From the NCBI RefSeq assembly GCF_004340205.1, contig NZ_SLWB01000005.1:124001-188000 (forward strand): 64,000 nucleotides of DNA. The letters are read 5' to 3'. Source of the stretch: Acetobacteroides hydrogenigenes. GTDB taxonomy: Bacteria > Bacteroidota > Bacteroidia > Bacteroidales > ZOR0009. The position numbers and the translations under genes are program-made. Below the pieces are notes generated by a model. It saw nothing but the letters and a program-made list of their open reading frames with translations. It had not been told where the DNA came from and made no database searches. Within the stretch, counting starts at the first letter, position 1. Every line of letters begins with the position of its first letter. Positions 25,067-34,049 of the stretch are shown piece by piece.

Positions 25067-25251
25067 TATTTGATAGCAAGTATGGTTTAATGATCAAACC
25101 CCAAAGGTGCAAATAATTGAGAATTCAGCGGTTGAAAATGGTCGAATTTTAACAATTGAAAGGCTTTGCAGATTAACTTATTGTACTTTTTAATGGAGTG
25201 CGTTTTTTTGAGGTTGTTGTTCGAAATAGAGTATTTTGCCAATCGGTTTAC

Positions 25252-25259
25252 TATTTTTG
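25252..25259 (+). promoter_or_regulatory. -7 element upstream of holB
   Basis: TATTTTTG matches TAnnTTTG and lies 31 bp before the preferred start at 25291. Initiation near 25266 would exclude the longer upstream reading frame. The -33 element is not obvious. Confidence 0.4.
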
Positions 25260-25290
25260 TTTGGCAGATATTTATCAACATACGGAGATA

Positions 25291-26427
25291 ATGCTTTTTA
25301 AAGATATTGTAGGGCAAGATGAGCTAAAAGAGCGGCTAATACGAGGTGTTCACGAAGGTCGTATAAGCCATGCGCAGATGTTTTTAGGTGAGCCAGGTTC
25401 GGGAACTATTCCTTTAGCGATTGCCTACGCGCAATACCTAAACTGCCAGAATAGGGGCGAGCACGACTCCTGCGGCGTTTGCCCATCGTGCCATAAGGTG
25501 CAGAAGCTGATGCATCCCGACGTTCACTTTACCTTCCCCATAAATAAGACTTCGGAGATTGGCGATAAGGTTGTGGTAAGCGACCTGTTTTTGAGCTACT
25601 GGCGTTCAATTGTCGAAAACCTTACCTACTTCGACGAGCAGGACTGGTATTCGCACATCGACTTGGGCAATAAGCAGGGGCTTATTAGCGTGGCCGAAGC
25701 CGATAATATCATAAAAAAGCTATCGTTTAAGGCCTACGAGGGCGAGTACAAGGTGCTTATAATGTGGCTTCCCGAAAGGATGAACATTGCAGCCTCGAAC
25801 GCACTCCTGAAGCTGGTTGAGGAGCCACCTGCTAAAACGGTATTCCTAATGGTTGCGCAGGAGGAGGGCAAAGTCTTAAAAACCATCCTTTCGCGAACGC
25901 AAATCATTCGGGTTCCACGCATAAGGTACGACGACATGGTTCGCTCGCTTACCGAGAGGTATCCCAGCTCGTCGATGCCAATAGAGAGCGTTGCCCGTTT
26001 GTCGTCGGGGAGCATGATTGAGGCCCGACGCCTGCTGGAGCTTGACGAGGAGGGCGACGAGTTCTTCGGTTACGTAATCGGGCTACTCCGATTTTGCTAC
26101 CAGTCGAACGTAATTGGGCTTATTGAATGGAGCGAAGAGGTGGCAACGCTGGGGCGCGACCGCATTAAGCGCTTGCTGGCCTATGCCGAAAGGGTCATCC
26201 GCGAGGCGTTTATGCTCAACCTCCGGATGGAGGCCGTAAGCTACCTTCCGTTGAATCCCGAGCAGCAGAAATTCTACGCAAACTTTAAACCATTCATCCG
26301 TCCGAACAACATAGAGGAGACTTTTACCCTCCTCAACACGGCCATTCACCACATAAACGCCAACGGCAACGCAAAGATCGTGCTTGCCGATATGTCCCTT
26401 AAAATGGTGAAACTGATTAAGCCGTAA
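25291..26427 (+). CDS. holB: DNA polymerase III delta-prime subunit
   Basis: 378 residues from the ATG at 25291 (MLFKDIVGQDELKERLIRGV), preceded by GGAG at 25285. The frame extends 31 codons upstream but without similarity. It is an AAA+-type clamp-loader subunit: the P-loop is degenerate (GEPGSGTIPLA, lacking GKT), as in non-hydrolysing delta-prime. A four-Cys zinc module is present (LNCQNRGEHDSCGVCPSCHK). Sensor-1 region NIAASNALLKLVEEPPAKT and the SRTQ arginine motif follow. It pairs with delta and tau/gamma to load the sliding clamp. It heads a cluster with the PSP1 gene, gldH and trmB on the same strand, as commonly found in Bacteroidota. Confidence 0.94.
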   Translation: MLFKDIVGQDELKERLIRGVHEGRISHAQMFLGEPGSGTIPLAIAYAQYLNCQNRGEHDSCGVCPSCHKVQKLMHPDVHFTFPINKTSEIGDKVVVSDLFLSYWRSIVENLTYFDEQDWYSHIDLGNKQGLISVAEADNIIKKLSFKAYEGEYKVLIMWLPERMNIAASNALLKLVEEPPAKTVFLMVAQEEGKVLKTILSRTQIIRVPRIRYDDMVRSLTERYPSSSMPIESVARLSSGSMIEARRLLELDEEGDEFFGYVIGLLRFCYQSNVIGLIEWSEEVATLGRDRIKRLLAYAERVIREAFMLNLRMEAVSYLPLNPEQQKFYANFKPFIRPNNIEETFTLLNTAIHHINANGNAKIVLADMSLKMVKLIKP

Positions 26428-26469
26428 TTTTTTATTACCTTCGCAAATTGCAATAATACTATTCGAAAG

Positions 26470-27999
26470 ATGAGCAAACATCCCCATAATATAGATTTCT
26501 CTCGAGGCTGCTGCTTTACGCATAACGATCAGGACGAGGCCATTGCGGTTAGTCTTGATGGTGGACAAAAGCTTAGCACCTACGATTGGCTGAGCGATTT
26601 ACCTCAAACAGCCATCGAAAATGACGTTTTTGAGGTACGCTTTAAGAATACCCGTAAGGGATACTACCGCAACGCCAACAAGCTGCAGCTCAAAAAGGGC
26701 GATATTGTTGCCGTAGAGGCATCGCCCGGGCACGACATTGGGATCATCTCGCTTACCGGCGAGCTGGTGGCGCGCCAAATGAAGAAGACCGGCGTTCACC
26801 CCAACAACCTTGAGTTTAAAAAGATATACCGCAAGGCAAAGCCAACCGATATCGAAAAATGGCAGGAGTCCATTGCCCGCGAGCAGCAAACCATGATTAA
26901 GTCGCGCCAGATTGCCAACCGCCTAAACCTAAACATGAAGGTGGGCGATGTGGAGTTTCAGGGCGACAATACCAAGGCGATCTTCTACTACATTGCCGAC
27001 GAGCGCGTCGATTTCCGCCAGCTGATTAAGGATTTGGCCGAGGCCTTCAAGATTCGCGTGGAGATGCGCCAGATTGGTGCCCGCCAGGAGGCCGGTCGCA
27101 TTGGCGGCATTGGCTCGTGCGGGCGCGAGCTCTGCTGCTCGACCTGGATTACCAGCTTCTCGTCGGTAACCACCAACTCGGCCCGCCATCAGGAGATATC
27201 GCTTAACCCTCAAAAGCTGGCCGGGCAGTGCAGCAAGCTAAAGTGCTGCCTCAACTACGAGCTCGACGCCTACGTGGATGCGCAAAAGGACTTCCCACGG
27301 GTTTCGGAGCCGCTTCAGCTTTTCGACGGCTTGGCATTCCTTCAAAAAACCGATATCCTAAAGGGGCTGATGTGGTTTAGCGCCGCTCCCGACTCTACGC
27401 TTAACCTTACGGAGGTATCCGTAGATAGGGTTAAGGAGATCCTAGAGCTAAACCGTCGCGGCATTAAGGCCGATAAGCTGCTCGGCGAGATTAGCGAAGA
27501 AACCATGGTGAAGGCTCGCATGATGGAGGAGCCCGACTTTAAGAACGTGGTTGGCGAGGATAGCATTACCCGCTTCGACCGCACGGGTAAGCGCAGCTCG
27601 CGTGGCCGAAATCGTGGCCGTAAGGGAGGCTCACCGCAGGGTGGAGGCAGCCAGCAGCCGCCACAGGCTCAGCAGCAGCGCCCTAGCCGCACGGGGCAGG
27701 ATCGTCCAGAGCGCCGTCCAAATCCGGGCCGTCCGGAGAATGGTCGACCCGCTCGCAGCGAGAATCCGGCAAAGGCCACGGGTAGACCGGATGGCCAGCA
27801 GCGTCCCGAGCAGGGGCCTCGCACCGAGCGCAACCCCCGCAGCGAGCAGCGCCGTCGTCCATCGAATGGCGGCAACCGCGAGGGCGGCAACCGCGAAGGC
27901 GGAAATCGTGAAGGAGGCAATAGGGGAGGCGATCGCCGCCCCAACCGTAACCGACCCGAGCGCCCTAGCGAGGGCGGCACCAACGGTGGAGCCGAGTAG
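26470..27999 (+). CDS. PSP1-domain protein (RicT/YaaT-like) with disordered basic tail
   Basis: 509 residues. The PSP1 region (about 60-320) contains RKGYYRNANKLQLKKGDIVA, EMRQIGARQEAGRIGGIG, SCGRELCCSTW and QCSKLKCCLNYELDAY. These cysteine clusters are diagnostic of the RicT/YaaT family, which in Bacillus helps mature RNase Y-dependent transcripts and binds an Fe-S cluster. From about residue 375 the chain becomes low-complexity, rich in Arg, Gly, Pro and Gln, ending with repeated GGNRE units. Such tails often bind RNA. It lies between holB and gldH (42-bp and 113-bp gaps), the usual Bacteroidota arrangement. Confidence 0.9.
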   Translation: MSKHPHNIDFSRGCCFTHNDQDEAIAVSLDGGQKLSTYDWLSDLPQTAIENDVFEVRFKNTRKGYYRNANKLQLKKGDIVAVEASPGHDIGIISLTGELVARQMKKTGVHPNNLEFKKIYRKAKPTDIEKWQESIAREQQTMIKSRQIANRLNLNMKVGDVEFQGDNTKAIFYYIADERVDFRQLIKDLAEAFKIRVEMRQIGARQEAGRIGGIGSCGRELCCSTWITSFSSVTTNSARHQEISLNPQKLAGQCSKLKCCLNYELDAYVDAQKDFPRVSEPLQLFDGLAFLQKTDILKGLMWFSAAPDSTLNLTEVSVDRVKEILELNRRGIKADKLLGEISEETMVKARMMEEPDFKNVVGEDSITRFDRTGKRSSRGRNRGRKGGSPQGGGSQQPPQAQQQRPSRTGQDRPERRPNPGRPENGRPARSENPAKATGRPDGQQRPEQGPRTERNPRSEQRRRPSNGGNREGGNREGGNREGGNRGGDRRPNRNRPERPSEGGTNGGAE

Positions 28000-28002
28000 G
28001 CC

Positions 28003-28063
28003 GTATAACGACACGCGTATCACGACACACGACTTGCATTCGTGATACCTGATACGTGATACC
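28003..28063. repeat. ACACGAC / GTGATAC word repeats
   Basis: ATAACGACACGCGTATCACG is followed by ACACACGACTTGCATTCGTG and ATACCTGATACGTGATACCC between the PSP1 gene and gldH. The words resemble those at 8723, 29325 and 31461. No open frame. Confidence 0.4.
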
Positions 28064-28112
28064 CATTAGAGGTAAGACAACGCTATTTCGACGGATCTTT
28101 ATAGAATCAAGA

Positions 28113-28592
28113 ATGAAAACGATTAGGAATATAGCGCTCCTTGCAGCAGGAGCGCTTCTTATCTCGCTAGCTTCGTGCGATAAGCAGAGGGTGTACGAGG
28201 GCAGCAAGGCCATCGGATCGGTGTGGAGCAAGGATTCGCTTGCCCGCTTCGAGGTGAACATCGACGACACCCTAACCACCCAAAGCGTTTACGTAACCAT
28301 GAGGAACTCCAGCAGCTACCCGTTTCGCAACGTGTACCTGTTTGTGACCACCGTTGCCCCATCTGGGGCCTACGTGCGCGACACGATGGAGTGCTACCTG
28401 GCCGACGATACGGGCCGATGGCTCGGCAAGGGATTCGCCAAGTACTGGGATAGCCGCTTTGCCATGCGCAAGAACGTGAAGTTCCCCGAAAAGGGAACCT
28501 ACACCTTTACCATTCAGCAGGGCATGCGCCTGGAGGAGCTGCCCGGCATCCACGATGTGGGAATCAGAATAGAACGTGTAAACTTAAAATAG
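28113..28592 (+). CDS. gldH: Gliding motility lipoprotein GldH family
   Basis: 159 residues from the ATG at 28113; the frame begins 19 codons upstream, but only this start yields a lipoprotein signal, MKTIRNIALLAAGALLISLA then SCDK with the lipidated Cys. The mature part follows the GldH pattern: VYEGSKAIGSVWSKDSLARF, VTMRNSSSYPFRNVYLFV, RDTMECYLADDTGRWLGKGF and a C-terminal GIHDVGIRIERV. GldH is an outer-membrane-associated lipoprotein needed for gliding and type IX secretion-linked functions in Flavobacterium. It also occurs in non-gliding Bacteroidia, where its job is unclear. It sits 12 bp before trmB. Confidence 0.9.
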   Translation: MKTIRNIALLAAGALLISLASCDKQRVYEGSKAIGSVWSKDSLARFEVNIDDTLTTQSVYVTMRNSSSYPFRNVYLFVTTVAPSGAYVRDTMECYLADDTGRWLGKGFAKYWDSRFAMRKNVKFPEKGTYTFTIQQGMRLEELPGIHDVGIRIERVNLK

Positions 28593-28604
28593 GACTGTTA
28601 CAAG

Positions 28605-29321
28605 GTGGGAAAGAATAAGCTTCAGCGGTTTGCTGAAAACGAAACGTTTAAAAATTTGGTTCAGCCCGAGTTCGACGCCGTATTCGGCTGCGACTATCAC
28701 CTAAAGGGAAATTGGCACGCCAGCTTCTTTGGCAACAGCAAGCCCATCGTACTGGAGCTGGGCTGCGGCCGCGGCGAGTACACCGTTGCCCTAGGGCAGA
28801 AGTTCCCCGAGAAGAGCTTCATCGGAATCGACGTAAAGGGTGCCCGCCTGTGGCGCGGGGCGAAGACCGCTACCGAGGATAATATGGACAACGTGGGCTT
28901 CCTGCGTACCCGCATCGAGTTCATCCGCTCGCTCTTCGGCAAGGATGAGGTGGCCGAGCTCTGGATCACCTTCCCCGATCCTCAGCTCAAGAAGAGCCGC
29001 CTCAAGAAGCGCCTCACCTGCTCGGGGTTCCTGAACAGCTATCGCGAGTTCCTGGCCCCCGATGGCATCGTACACCTGAAAACCGACAACCAGAACCTCC
29101 ACTTCTACACCAAGAAGCTGCTCGAGGAAAACGGCATGGAAATCCTGGTGGCCACCAACGACCTTTACAATAGCGGCATGGCCGACGAGATCCTCTCCGT
29201 AAAAACCAAGTACGAGCAGGACTACCTGGCCAAGGGGATGCCCATCACCTACCTCAAGTTCCGCATCCACGGCGACAAGCCGCTGGTGGAGCCGGCCGAT
29301 ATCGAGCCGTTCGTGATCTAA
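28605..29321 (+). CDS. trmB: tRNA (guanine-N7-)-methyltransferase
   Basis: 238 residues, starting at a GTG (28605) that is 12 bp after the gldH stop; no in-frame ATG is available before the conserved region. SAM-binding motif VLELGCGRGEYTVALG, then FIGIDVKGARLWRGAKTA, then ELWITFPDPQLKKSRLKKRL (TFPDP motif) and the C-terminal EQDYLAKGMPITYLKFR match TrmB. It methylates G46 of tRNAs. It is the last gene of the holB-PSP1-gldH-trmB cluster. GC-rich and codon-biased like the other core genes. Confidence 0.95.
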   Translation: MGKNKLQRFAENETFKNLVQPEFDAVFGCDYHLKGNWHASFFGNSKPIVLELGCGRGEYTVALGQKFPEKSFIGIDVKGARLWRGAKTATEDNMDNVGFLRTRIEFIRSLFGKDEVAELWITFPDPQLKKSRLKKRLTCSGFLNSYREFLAPDGIVHLKTDNQNLHFYTKKLLEENGMEILVATNDLYNSGMADEILSVKTKYEQDYLAKGMPITYLKFRIHGDKPLVEPADIEPFVI

Positions 29322-29380
29322 AGCGTAGCACGACATACGACACACGTAGCACGATTTGCTATTGATGATACTTAAGTAGA

Positions 29381-29412
29381 ATGCCGGGGAGACCCGGCAT
29401 TCGGCATTTTAG
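29381..29412 (+). terminator. Possible terminator after trmB
   Basis: ATGCCGGG (29381-29388) pairs with CCCGGCAT (29393-29400), loop GAGA, followed by TCGGCATTTT. The T run is weak. It lies 60 bp after the stop. Confidence 0.5.
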
Positions 29413-29449
29413 AGGGGTAGGAAGGGCAAGGCAGACCTTCCGATGGGCA

Positions 29450-29508
29450 TCTCACAGCTTGTGAGAGTGAAATCCGACCCTCCGATCGTCGTCTCACAGC
29501 TTGTGAGA
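29450..29508. repeat. Two copies of a TCTCACA hairpin 42 bp apart
   Basis: TCTCACAGCTTGTGAGA occurs at 29450-29466 and 29492-29508, each a 7-bp stem with loop GCT. Both are preceded by related CCTTCCGATGGGCA / CCCTCCGATCGTCG segments. They lie in the gene-free stretch after trmB. Confidence 0.7.
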
Positions 29509-29749
29509 AGTAGGTTTGTCCCTTCGCTCATCGGAGCACATCTGGGCGAATTTTCCCGGCATTGTTTGTGTTTTAAACCCCGTTTATTTAAGTATTAAAC
29601 CGTGTTTATTCTCTTTGATATGGTATAGAGGTAGCTTTGGGATAAGAAAAATATCTTTCTTTCTTCTTAAATGGACACCGATTTCAAGTTGGTAATTTAA
29701 GTTTTTGAATAGGATGAATATTTAAGGAGAAAATTAAAATCAATTTGGC

Positions 29750-29890
29750 ATGAATAATTTTTCTAATCTTAGAAATGACTCCTTTTGGAGTCCAAAGACA
29801 AAAGAAACTATACTAGTTTTGATTGTCAAATGGCTTTTAAAGATTATAGAAGAGTGGATGTTAAAAACATCATTAACTTCTTCTATTTAG
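29750..29890 (+). CDS. Possible small peptide gene, 46 residues
   Basis: An ATG at 29750 opens 46 codons ending in TAG at 29890. The product starts MNNFSNLRNDSFWSPKTKE, continues into a hydrophobic, amphipathic helix (TILVLIVKWLLKIIEEWMLK) and ends TSLTSSI. A -7-like TAGCTTTG stands at 29632, an AAGGAGA stretch at 29724-29730 (rather far, about 20 nt), and a strong terminator begins 8 bp after the stop. The stretch is very AT-rich compared with trmB and the next gene. The peptide looks membrane-active, as in small toxins or membrane regulators, but no family is recognised. The tight fit of frame to terminator is the main support. Confidence 0.4.
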   Translation: MNNFSNLRNDSFWSPKTKETILVLIVKWLLKIIEEWMLKTSLTSSI

Positions 29891-29897
29891 GCAAAAG

Positions 29898-29925
29898 AAA
29901 AAGCCCGGAGCAATCCGGGCTTTTT
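29898..29925 (+). terminator. Rho-independent terminator
   Basis: AAAAAGCCCGGA (29898-29909) pairs with TCCGGGCTTTTT (29914-29925), loop GCAA. It immediately follows the 46-codon frame. Confidence 0.9.
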
Positions 29926-29954
29926 GCGTATACTTGTAGCCAAACATTCGGCGT

Positions 29955-30299
29955 ATGACCTTCGATAAGCTATCGTTCTTCGAGCAGGTGTACCAGGTGG
30001 TGGAGCTTATTCCCGAGGGGAGGGTTACCTCCTACGGGGCTATTGCCCGCTACCTGGGTACGGGACGCTCGTCGCGCATGGTAGGCTGGGCCATGAATGC
30101 CAGCCATACCTGTGACCGCTACATCCCCGCCCATCGGGTGGTAAACCGTAACGGGCTGCTAACCGGCAAGCACTGCTTCGGTAGCCCAACGGCTATGGAG
30201 GAGCTCCTACGAGCAGAAGGTATCGAGGTTGTCGACGATAAGATCGTCGGCTTCGGGCGCTACTTCTGGGACCCCTCCGTAGAGCTGGACATTAGCTAG
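29955..30299 (+). CDS. Alkyltransferase-like protein (ATL), MGMT family without the reactive Cys
   Basis: 114 residues forming the MGMT DNA-binding domain: VVELIPEGRVTSYGAIARYL, then RMVGWAMNAS (arginine finger region) and YIPAHRVVNRNG. In true O6-alkylguanine methyltransferases the last motif is PCHRV; here Cys is replaced by Ala (PAHRV), so it cannot transfer alkyl groups. ATL proteins bind O6-alkylguanine and flag it for nucleotide excision repair. Length and the C-terminal IVGFGRYFWDP fit the ATL group. Its 3' end overlaps the convergent dedA-like gene by 8 bp. Confidence 0.92.
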   Translation: MTFDKLSFFEQVYQVVELIPEGRVTSYGAIARYLGTGRSSRMVGWAMNASHTCDRYIPAHRVVNRNGLLTGKHCFGSPTAMEELLRAEGIEVVDDKIVGFGRYFWDPSVELDIS

Positions 30300-30948
30300 C
30301 CTTGCTGCTGAAGTACTTCACCTTTATGAAGGTGTAGATGGGCGGAACCAGCGATATGGCGATGATGGCGAATACCACCAGCGTAAAGTTCTGCTTTATG
30401 GTAGGGATATTGCCAAAGAAGTTTCCGGCATAGGTAAACAGCACCACCCACAGCACGTTCCCAATCAGGCTGAAGCTGAAGAAGCGCAGGTACTTCATCT
30501 TACCGATACCCGCCACAAAGGGGGCAAAGGTGCGGACGATGGGCATAAAGCGCGCCACGATGAGCGTGGTCTTACCGTGCTTCTCGTAGAAGGCGTGGGT
30601 TTGGTCGATGTACTTTCGCTTAATCAGCTTGTAGTTCCTTTCGTACACCCGGTCGCCAATAAGGTGGCCAATCCAGTAGTTGGTGTTGTCGCCCAGCACG
30701 GCCGCGCACAGGAGCGTTGGCACCAGCAGGTTTACGTCTATAGGGTTGCCCTCCATGGCCGAGATGGCTCCGGCGGCAAACAGCAGCGAGTCGCCGGGCA
30801 GGAATGGCGTTACCACCAAGCCCGTTTCGCAGAAAATAATGGCGAAAAGGATAAGGTAGGTCCACGTTTGGTAGTCGGTAACGATCTCGAGCAGGTGTTT
30901 GTCGATATGCAGGATAAAATCGATGAGCTGTTGAATAAGGTCGAGCAT
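30292..30948 (-). CDS. DedA/VTT-family inner-membrane protein
   Basis: 218 residues with about five hydrophobic segments. Diagnostic motifs are FCETGLVVTPFLPGDSLLFA, NYWIGHLIGDRVYERNYK, KHGKTTLIVARFMPIVRTFA and PFVAGIGKMKYLRFFSFSLI: the F..R..P..R.....AG pattern of the VTT/SNARE-associated domain. DedA proteins are implicated in lipid (undecaprenyl phosphate or phosphatidylethanolamine) flipping and proton-motive-force homeostasis. It overlaps the ATL gene tail-to-tail. No operon partner is evident; it starts about 150 bp from the PAS gene stop on the same strand. Confidence 0.93.
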   Translation of the reverse strand: MLDLIQQLIDFILHIDKHLLEIVTDYQTWTYLILFAIIFCETGLVVTPFLPGDSLLFAAGAISAMEGNPIDVNLLVPTLLCAAVLGDNTNYWIGHLIGDRVYERNYKLIKRKYIDQTHAFYEKHGKTTLIVARFMPIVRTFAPFVAGIGKMKYLRFFSFSLIGNVLWVVLFTYAGNFFGNIPTIKQNFTLVVFAIIAISLVPPIYTFIKVKYFSSKAS

Positions 30949-31098
30949 GTCAAATAGTATTTTTTCTGATTGCTATACGGTTAGCTGTAGCGCACAATTG
31001 CGCTGTAAAGGTATCCATCTAACCCATTCGTGGTTTTGGCTGCCTACACTATTTATAGGATTGTAGCAGTTATTTGCAAAGAGCAGCAGGGGAAAAGC

Positions 31099-31434
31099 CT
31101 ACTCCGCCTTTGGGGTGCGCACGTAGTGGGGCATCTCGAAGGGGATAACGAACGAGAACTCCACCAGCCCGGCCACCTCGCCATCCTTGTACCAGGGCGT
31201 TTGGTAGATGATCTTCTTCACGTCACCCTTTTCGATGGTGTAGGCGTTGGTTTCGGCGTTGGCAATTAGTCGGCCGATAATCTCCTGCGAGCTGGCCTTG
31301 TGGCAGCCCATCATGTTTTTACCCACCATACTGCCAAAAACCTCGGCAGCCTTATCGTTCATGTAAAGCACGTTTCCCTCGGTGTCGCTAACGGTGATGC
31401 TCCCACCTATGGTCTTAAAGAAATCGAATTCCAT
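31099..31434 (-). CDS. Single-domain PAS protein
   Basis: 111 residues consisting of one PAS fold: GGSITVSDTEGNVLYMNDKA, FGSMVGKNMMGCHKASSQE, EKGDVKKIIYQTPWYKDGEV and AGLVEFSFVIPFEMPHY. The Cys-His pair in the helix (GCHKAS) resembles PAS domains associated with DUF438-type sensors (CHP..S) and might bind a cofactor or respond to redox state. There is no kinase, cyclase or HTH output domain, so it must act through a partner. It lies alone between dedA and the malic enzyme gene. Confidence 0.8.
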   Translation of the reverse strand: MEFDFFKTIGGSITVSDTEGNVLYMNDKAAEVFGSMVGKNMMGCHKASSQEIIGRLIANAETNAYTIEKGDVKKIIYQTPWYKDGEVAGLVEFSFVIPFEMPHYVRTPKAE

Positions 31435-31600
31435 TGTTTAGATATTAGGATTAGCACTCATGGTATCAAGACACAAGACACACGATGTGAATGCTAGTCG
31501 TGATACGTGACACCATCGATGCTGAGTATTTACGGATGCGAAATTAATCCTATTTACGATAAAGGTAGCGCACAAAGTGGCTTTACGTCGGTTTTAACAA

Positions 31601-31608
31601 TAACTTTG
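31601..31608 (+). promoter_or_regulatory. -7 element of the malic enzyme promoter
   Basis: TAACTTTG matches TAnnTTTG exactly. Start near 31615 would leave a leader of about 29 nt before the ATG at 31644. No TTTG is visible at the -33 spacing. Confidence 0.45.
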
Positions 31609-31643
31609 GATTTACGATATTCTCAAACTAAACTATAAGTGAT

Positions 31644-33950
31644 ATGTCTTCGAGTAAGCTAAACGAAGAGGCGCTGAGCTATCATGCTCAGGGCAAACCA
31701 GGAAAGATAGAGGTTGTTCCAACAAAGCCATACAGCACGCAGCGCGATTTGGCGTTGGCCTACTCTCCAGGAGTAGCGGCGCCGTGCCTTGCCATAGAGG
31801 AAAATCCCGACGATGCCTACAAGTACACCGCCAAGGGTAATCTGGTAGCGGTAATATCCAACGGTACGGCGGTGCTGGGCTTGGGCAACATTGGCGCGCT
31901 AGCCGGCAAACCGGTAATGGAGGGTAAAGGGCTTCTCTTCAAGATATTTGCTGATATTGATGTTTTCGACATTGAGGTAGATCAAACCGATGTCGACAAG
32001 TTTGTGGAGACGGTAAAAGCTATTGCTCCAACTTTTGGGGGTATAAACCTGGAGGATATTAAGGCGCCCGAGTGCTTCGAGATAGAGGAGCGCCTAAAGA
32101 ACGAGCTCGACATCCCCGTAATGCACGACGACCAGCACGGTACGGCCATCATATCGTCTGCAGCGCTGCTTAACGCGCTCGACATTGCCAAAAAGAAGAT
32201 CGACAAGATACGCCTAGTGGTTAACGGAGCCGGAGCTTCGGCTGTTGCCTCTACCAAGCTATACATGGAGCTGGGCGTACGCAAGGAGAACATCGTAATG
32301 TGCGACAGCAAGGGCGTTATCCGCACCTCGCGCAAGAACCTTTCGGGCGCTAAGGCCTTTTTTGCTACCAACAGGGATATCGATACGCTGGAGGATGCGC
32401 TGGTAGATGCCGACGTATTCCTTGGGCTATCGGCTGCCGATGTGCTTACCCCCGAAATGGTGCGCAGCATGGCATCGAGCCCTATTGTCTTTGCTCTTGC
32501 CAACCCCAACCCCGAGATCAGCTACGAGCTGGCCATGGCATCGCGTCCCGACATCATCTTTGCAACTGGCCGATCGGACTACCCCAACCAGGTGAACAAC
32601 GTGCTGGGATTTCCTTATATCTTCCGTGGGGCGCTGGATGTACGCGCAACCAGCATCAACGAAACCATGAAGATTGCCGCTGTTAAGGCTCTTGCCGCTT
32701 TGGCTAAGGAGCCGGTGCCCGATGTGGTATCCATTGCCTACAACAACAATAAGATTGTTTACGGGCGCGAGTACCTTATCCCTAAGCCGCTAGATCCTAG
32801 GCTTATCTCTACCATATCGGTTGCGGTGGCCAAGGCGGCTATCGAATCGGGGGTGGCGCGCAAAACCATCGACGATTGGGATGCCTATGCGTTCGACCTC
32901 GAGCGCCGTATGGGGCACGACAACAGGCTAACCCGGACGCTGCGCGATAAGGCTAAGTGCTGCGCTAAGCGTATTGTGTTTGCCGAAGGGGGAAACATCA
33001 ACATACTGCGTGCCGCACAAAATGTGCTTAATGATAGGATTGGCATTCCAATTCTGCTCGGCAGCAAGGAAAAGATTACCGAAACCATAAAGGAGAACAA
33101 CCTAGACCTTCAGGGCGTAGAAATCGTCGAGTTCTTTGGAGAAGAGGAGCGTAGCCGTCGCGAGCGCTATGCCAAGATGTACCATCGCAAGCTCGAGCGT
33201 AACGGGATTATCTACTCCGAGGCGGCAGAGCGCATGTACAACCGCGACTACTTTGGCACCATGATGGTGGAGGCTGGCGATGCCGATGCCTTCATTTCGG
33301 GGTATGCCAAGCGCTACGCCTATACGGTTGCTCCGGCGCTCGAATACTACAACATGAAGGAAACTGGAAGCCGCTTGGCTGGCCTATACATTGTGATGAC
33401 CAAGCGTGGCCCATTCTTCTTTGCCGACTCGAGCACGATGAATCCAGAGCCAACGCCGCTCGATTTGGTAAATACCACCCTGCTAGTGGCCGACGAGGTG
33501 CGCTCGTACGGCATTGAGCCCCGCATTGCGCTGCTTTCCAACTCCAACTTTGGTTCGGTGAGCGAGGGTAGCCCCGCCGTAGCCCACGAGGCGGTAAGGC
33601 TGCTGCATGCCCACTACCCCGAGATTATGGTGGATGGCGAGATGCAGGTACGCTTTGCCCTAAACGCCGAAAAGCGAATGGCGCAGTATCCGTTCTCTAA
33701 GCTAAAGGATATGGAGGTAAACGTACTGGTATTCCCTAACTTTGCGGCCAGCAACATAGGCTACAAGCTGATGCAGGATTTGGCCAGCTTCGAGGTTATA
33801 GGGCCGGTGCTGTTGGGTATGCCTAAGTCTATTCACGTAGTGCCCATAGACAGCAGCGTTCGCGAGATTGTAAACATGGCTACCATAGCCGCCGTCGACG
33901 CTCAGCGCACCAACCGTGCCGAGTGGCTCACCATCGATCCTACGATATAG
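31644..33950 (+). CDS. maeB: NADP-dependent malic enzyme with phosphotransacetylase-like domain
   Basis: 768 residues, the two-domain MaeB architecture. The malic enzyme part (about 1-430) shows [78 protein letters not shown], the nucleotide-binding [19 protein letters not shown] and [15 protein letters not shown]. The C-terminal part (about 435-768) is a PTA_PTB domain ([60 protein letters not shown]). Residues for acetyl-CoA binding make it an allosteric module in enterobacterial MaeB. It converts malate to pyruvate with NADPH production. Monocistronic, with its own promoter and terminator. Confidence 0.97.
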   Translation: MSSSKLNEEALSYHAQGKPGKIEVVPTKPYSTQRDLALAYSPGVAAPCLAIEENPDDAYKYTAKGNLVAVISNGTAVLGLGNIGALAGKPVMEGKGLLFKIFADIDVFDIEVDQTDVDKFVETVKAIAPTFGGINLEDIKAPECFEIEERLKNELDIPVMHDDQHGTAIISSAALLNALDIAKKKIDKIRLVVNGAGASAVASTKLYMELGVRKENIVMCDSKGVIRTSRKNLSGAKAFFATNRDIDTLEDALVDADVFLGLSAADVLTPEMVRSMASSPIVFALANPNPEISYELAMASRPDIIFATGRSDYPNQVNNVLGFPYIFRGALDVRATSINETMKIAAVKALAALAKEPVPDVVSIAYNNNKIVYGREYLIPKPLDPRLISTISVAVAKAAIESGVARKTIDDWDAYAFDLERRMGHDNRLTRTLRDKAKCCAKRIVFAEGGNINILRAAQNVLNDRIGIPILLGSKEKITETIKENNLDLQGVEIVEFFGEEERSRRERYAKMYHRKLERNGIIYSEAAERMYNRDYFGTMMVEAGDADAFISGYAKRYAYTVAPALEYYNMKETGSRLAGLYIVMTKRGPFFFADSSTMNPEPTPLDLVNTTLLVADEVRSYGIEPRIALLSNSNFGSVSEGSPAVAHEAVRLLHAHYPEIMVDGEMQVRFALNAEKRMAQYPFSKLKDMEVNVLVFPNFAASNIGYKLMQDLASFEVIGPVLLGMPKSIHVVPIDSSVREIVNMATIAAVDAQRTNRAEWLTIDPTI

Positions 33951-33974
33951 ACCAATAGAACTTTTTCTTAAATA

Positions 33975-34009
33975 AAACGCCCACCCGGTACTGCACCGGG
34001 TGGGCGTTT
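33975..34009. terminator. Strong terminator between malic enzyme and dGTPase genes
   Basis: AAACGCCCACCCGGT (33975-33989) is perfectly complementary to ACCGGGTGGGCGTTT (33995-34009), loop ACTGC. It serves the plus-strand gene and possibly the convergent minus-strand one. Confidence 0.9.
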
Positions 34010-34049
34010 CTCTATTCTGTTTCTGCGGAGTGTTTTTAGGAGGAATGCC

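Noticed and set aside
31644-33950. Malic enzyme-phosphotransacetylase fusion as a novel protein
   Set aside because: This two-domain architecture is standard for MaeB.
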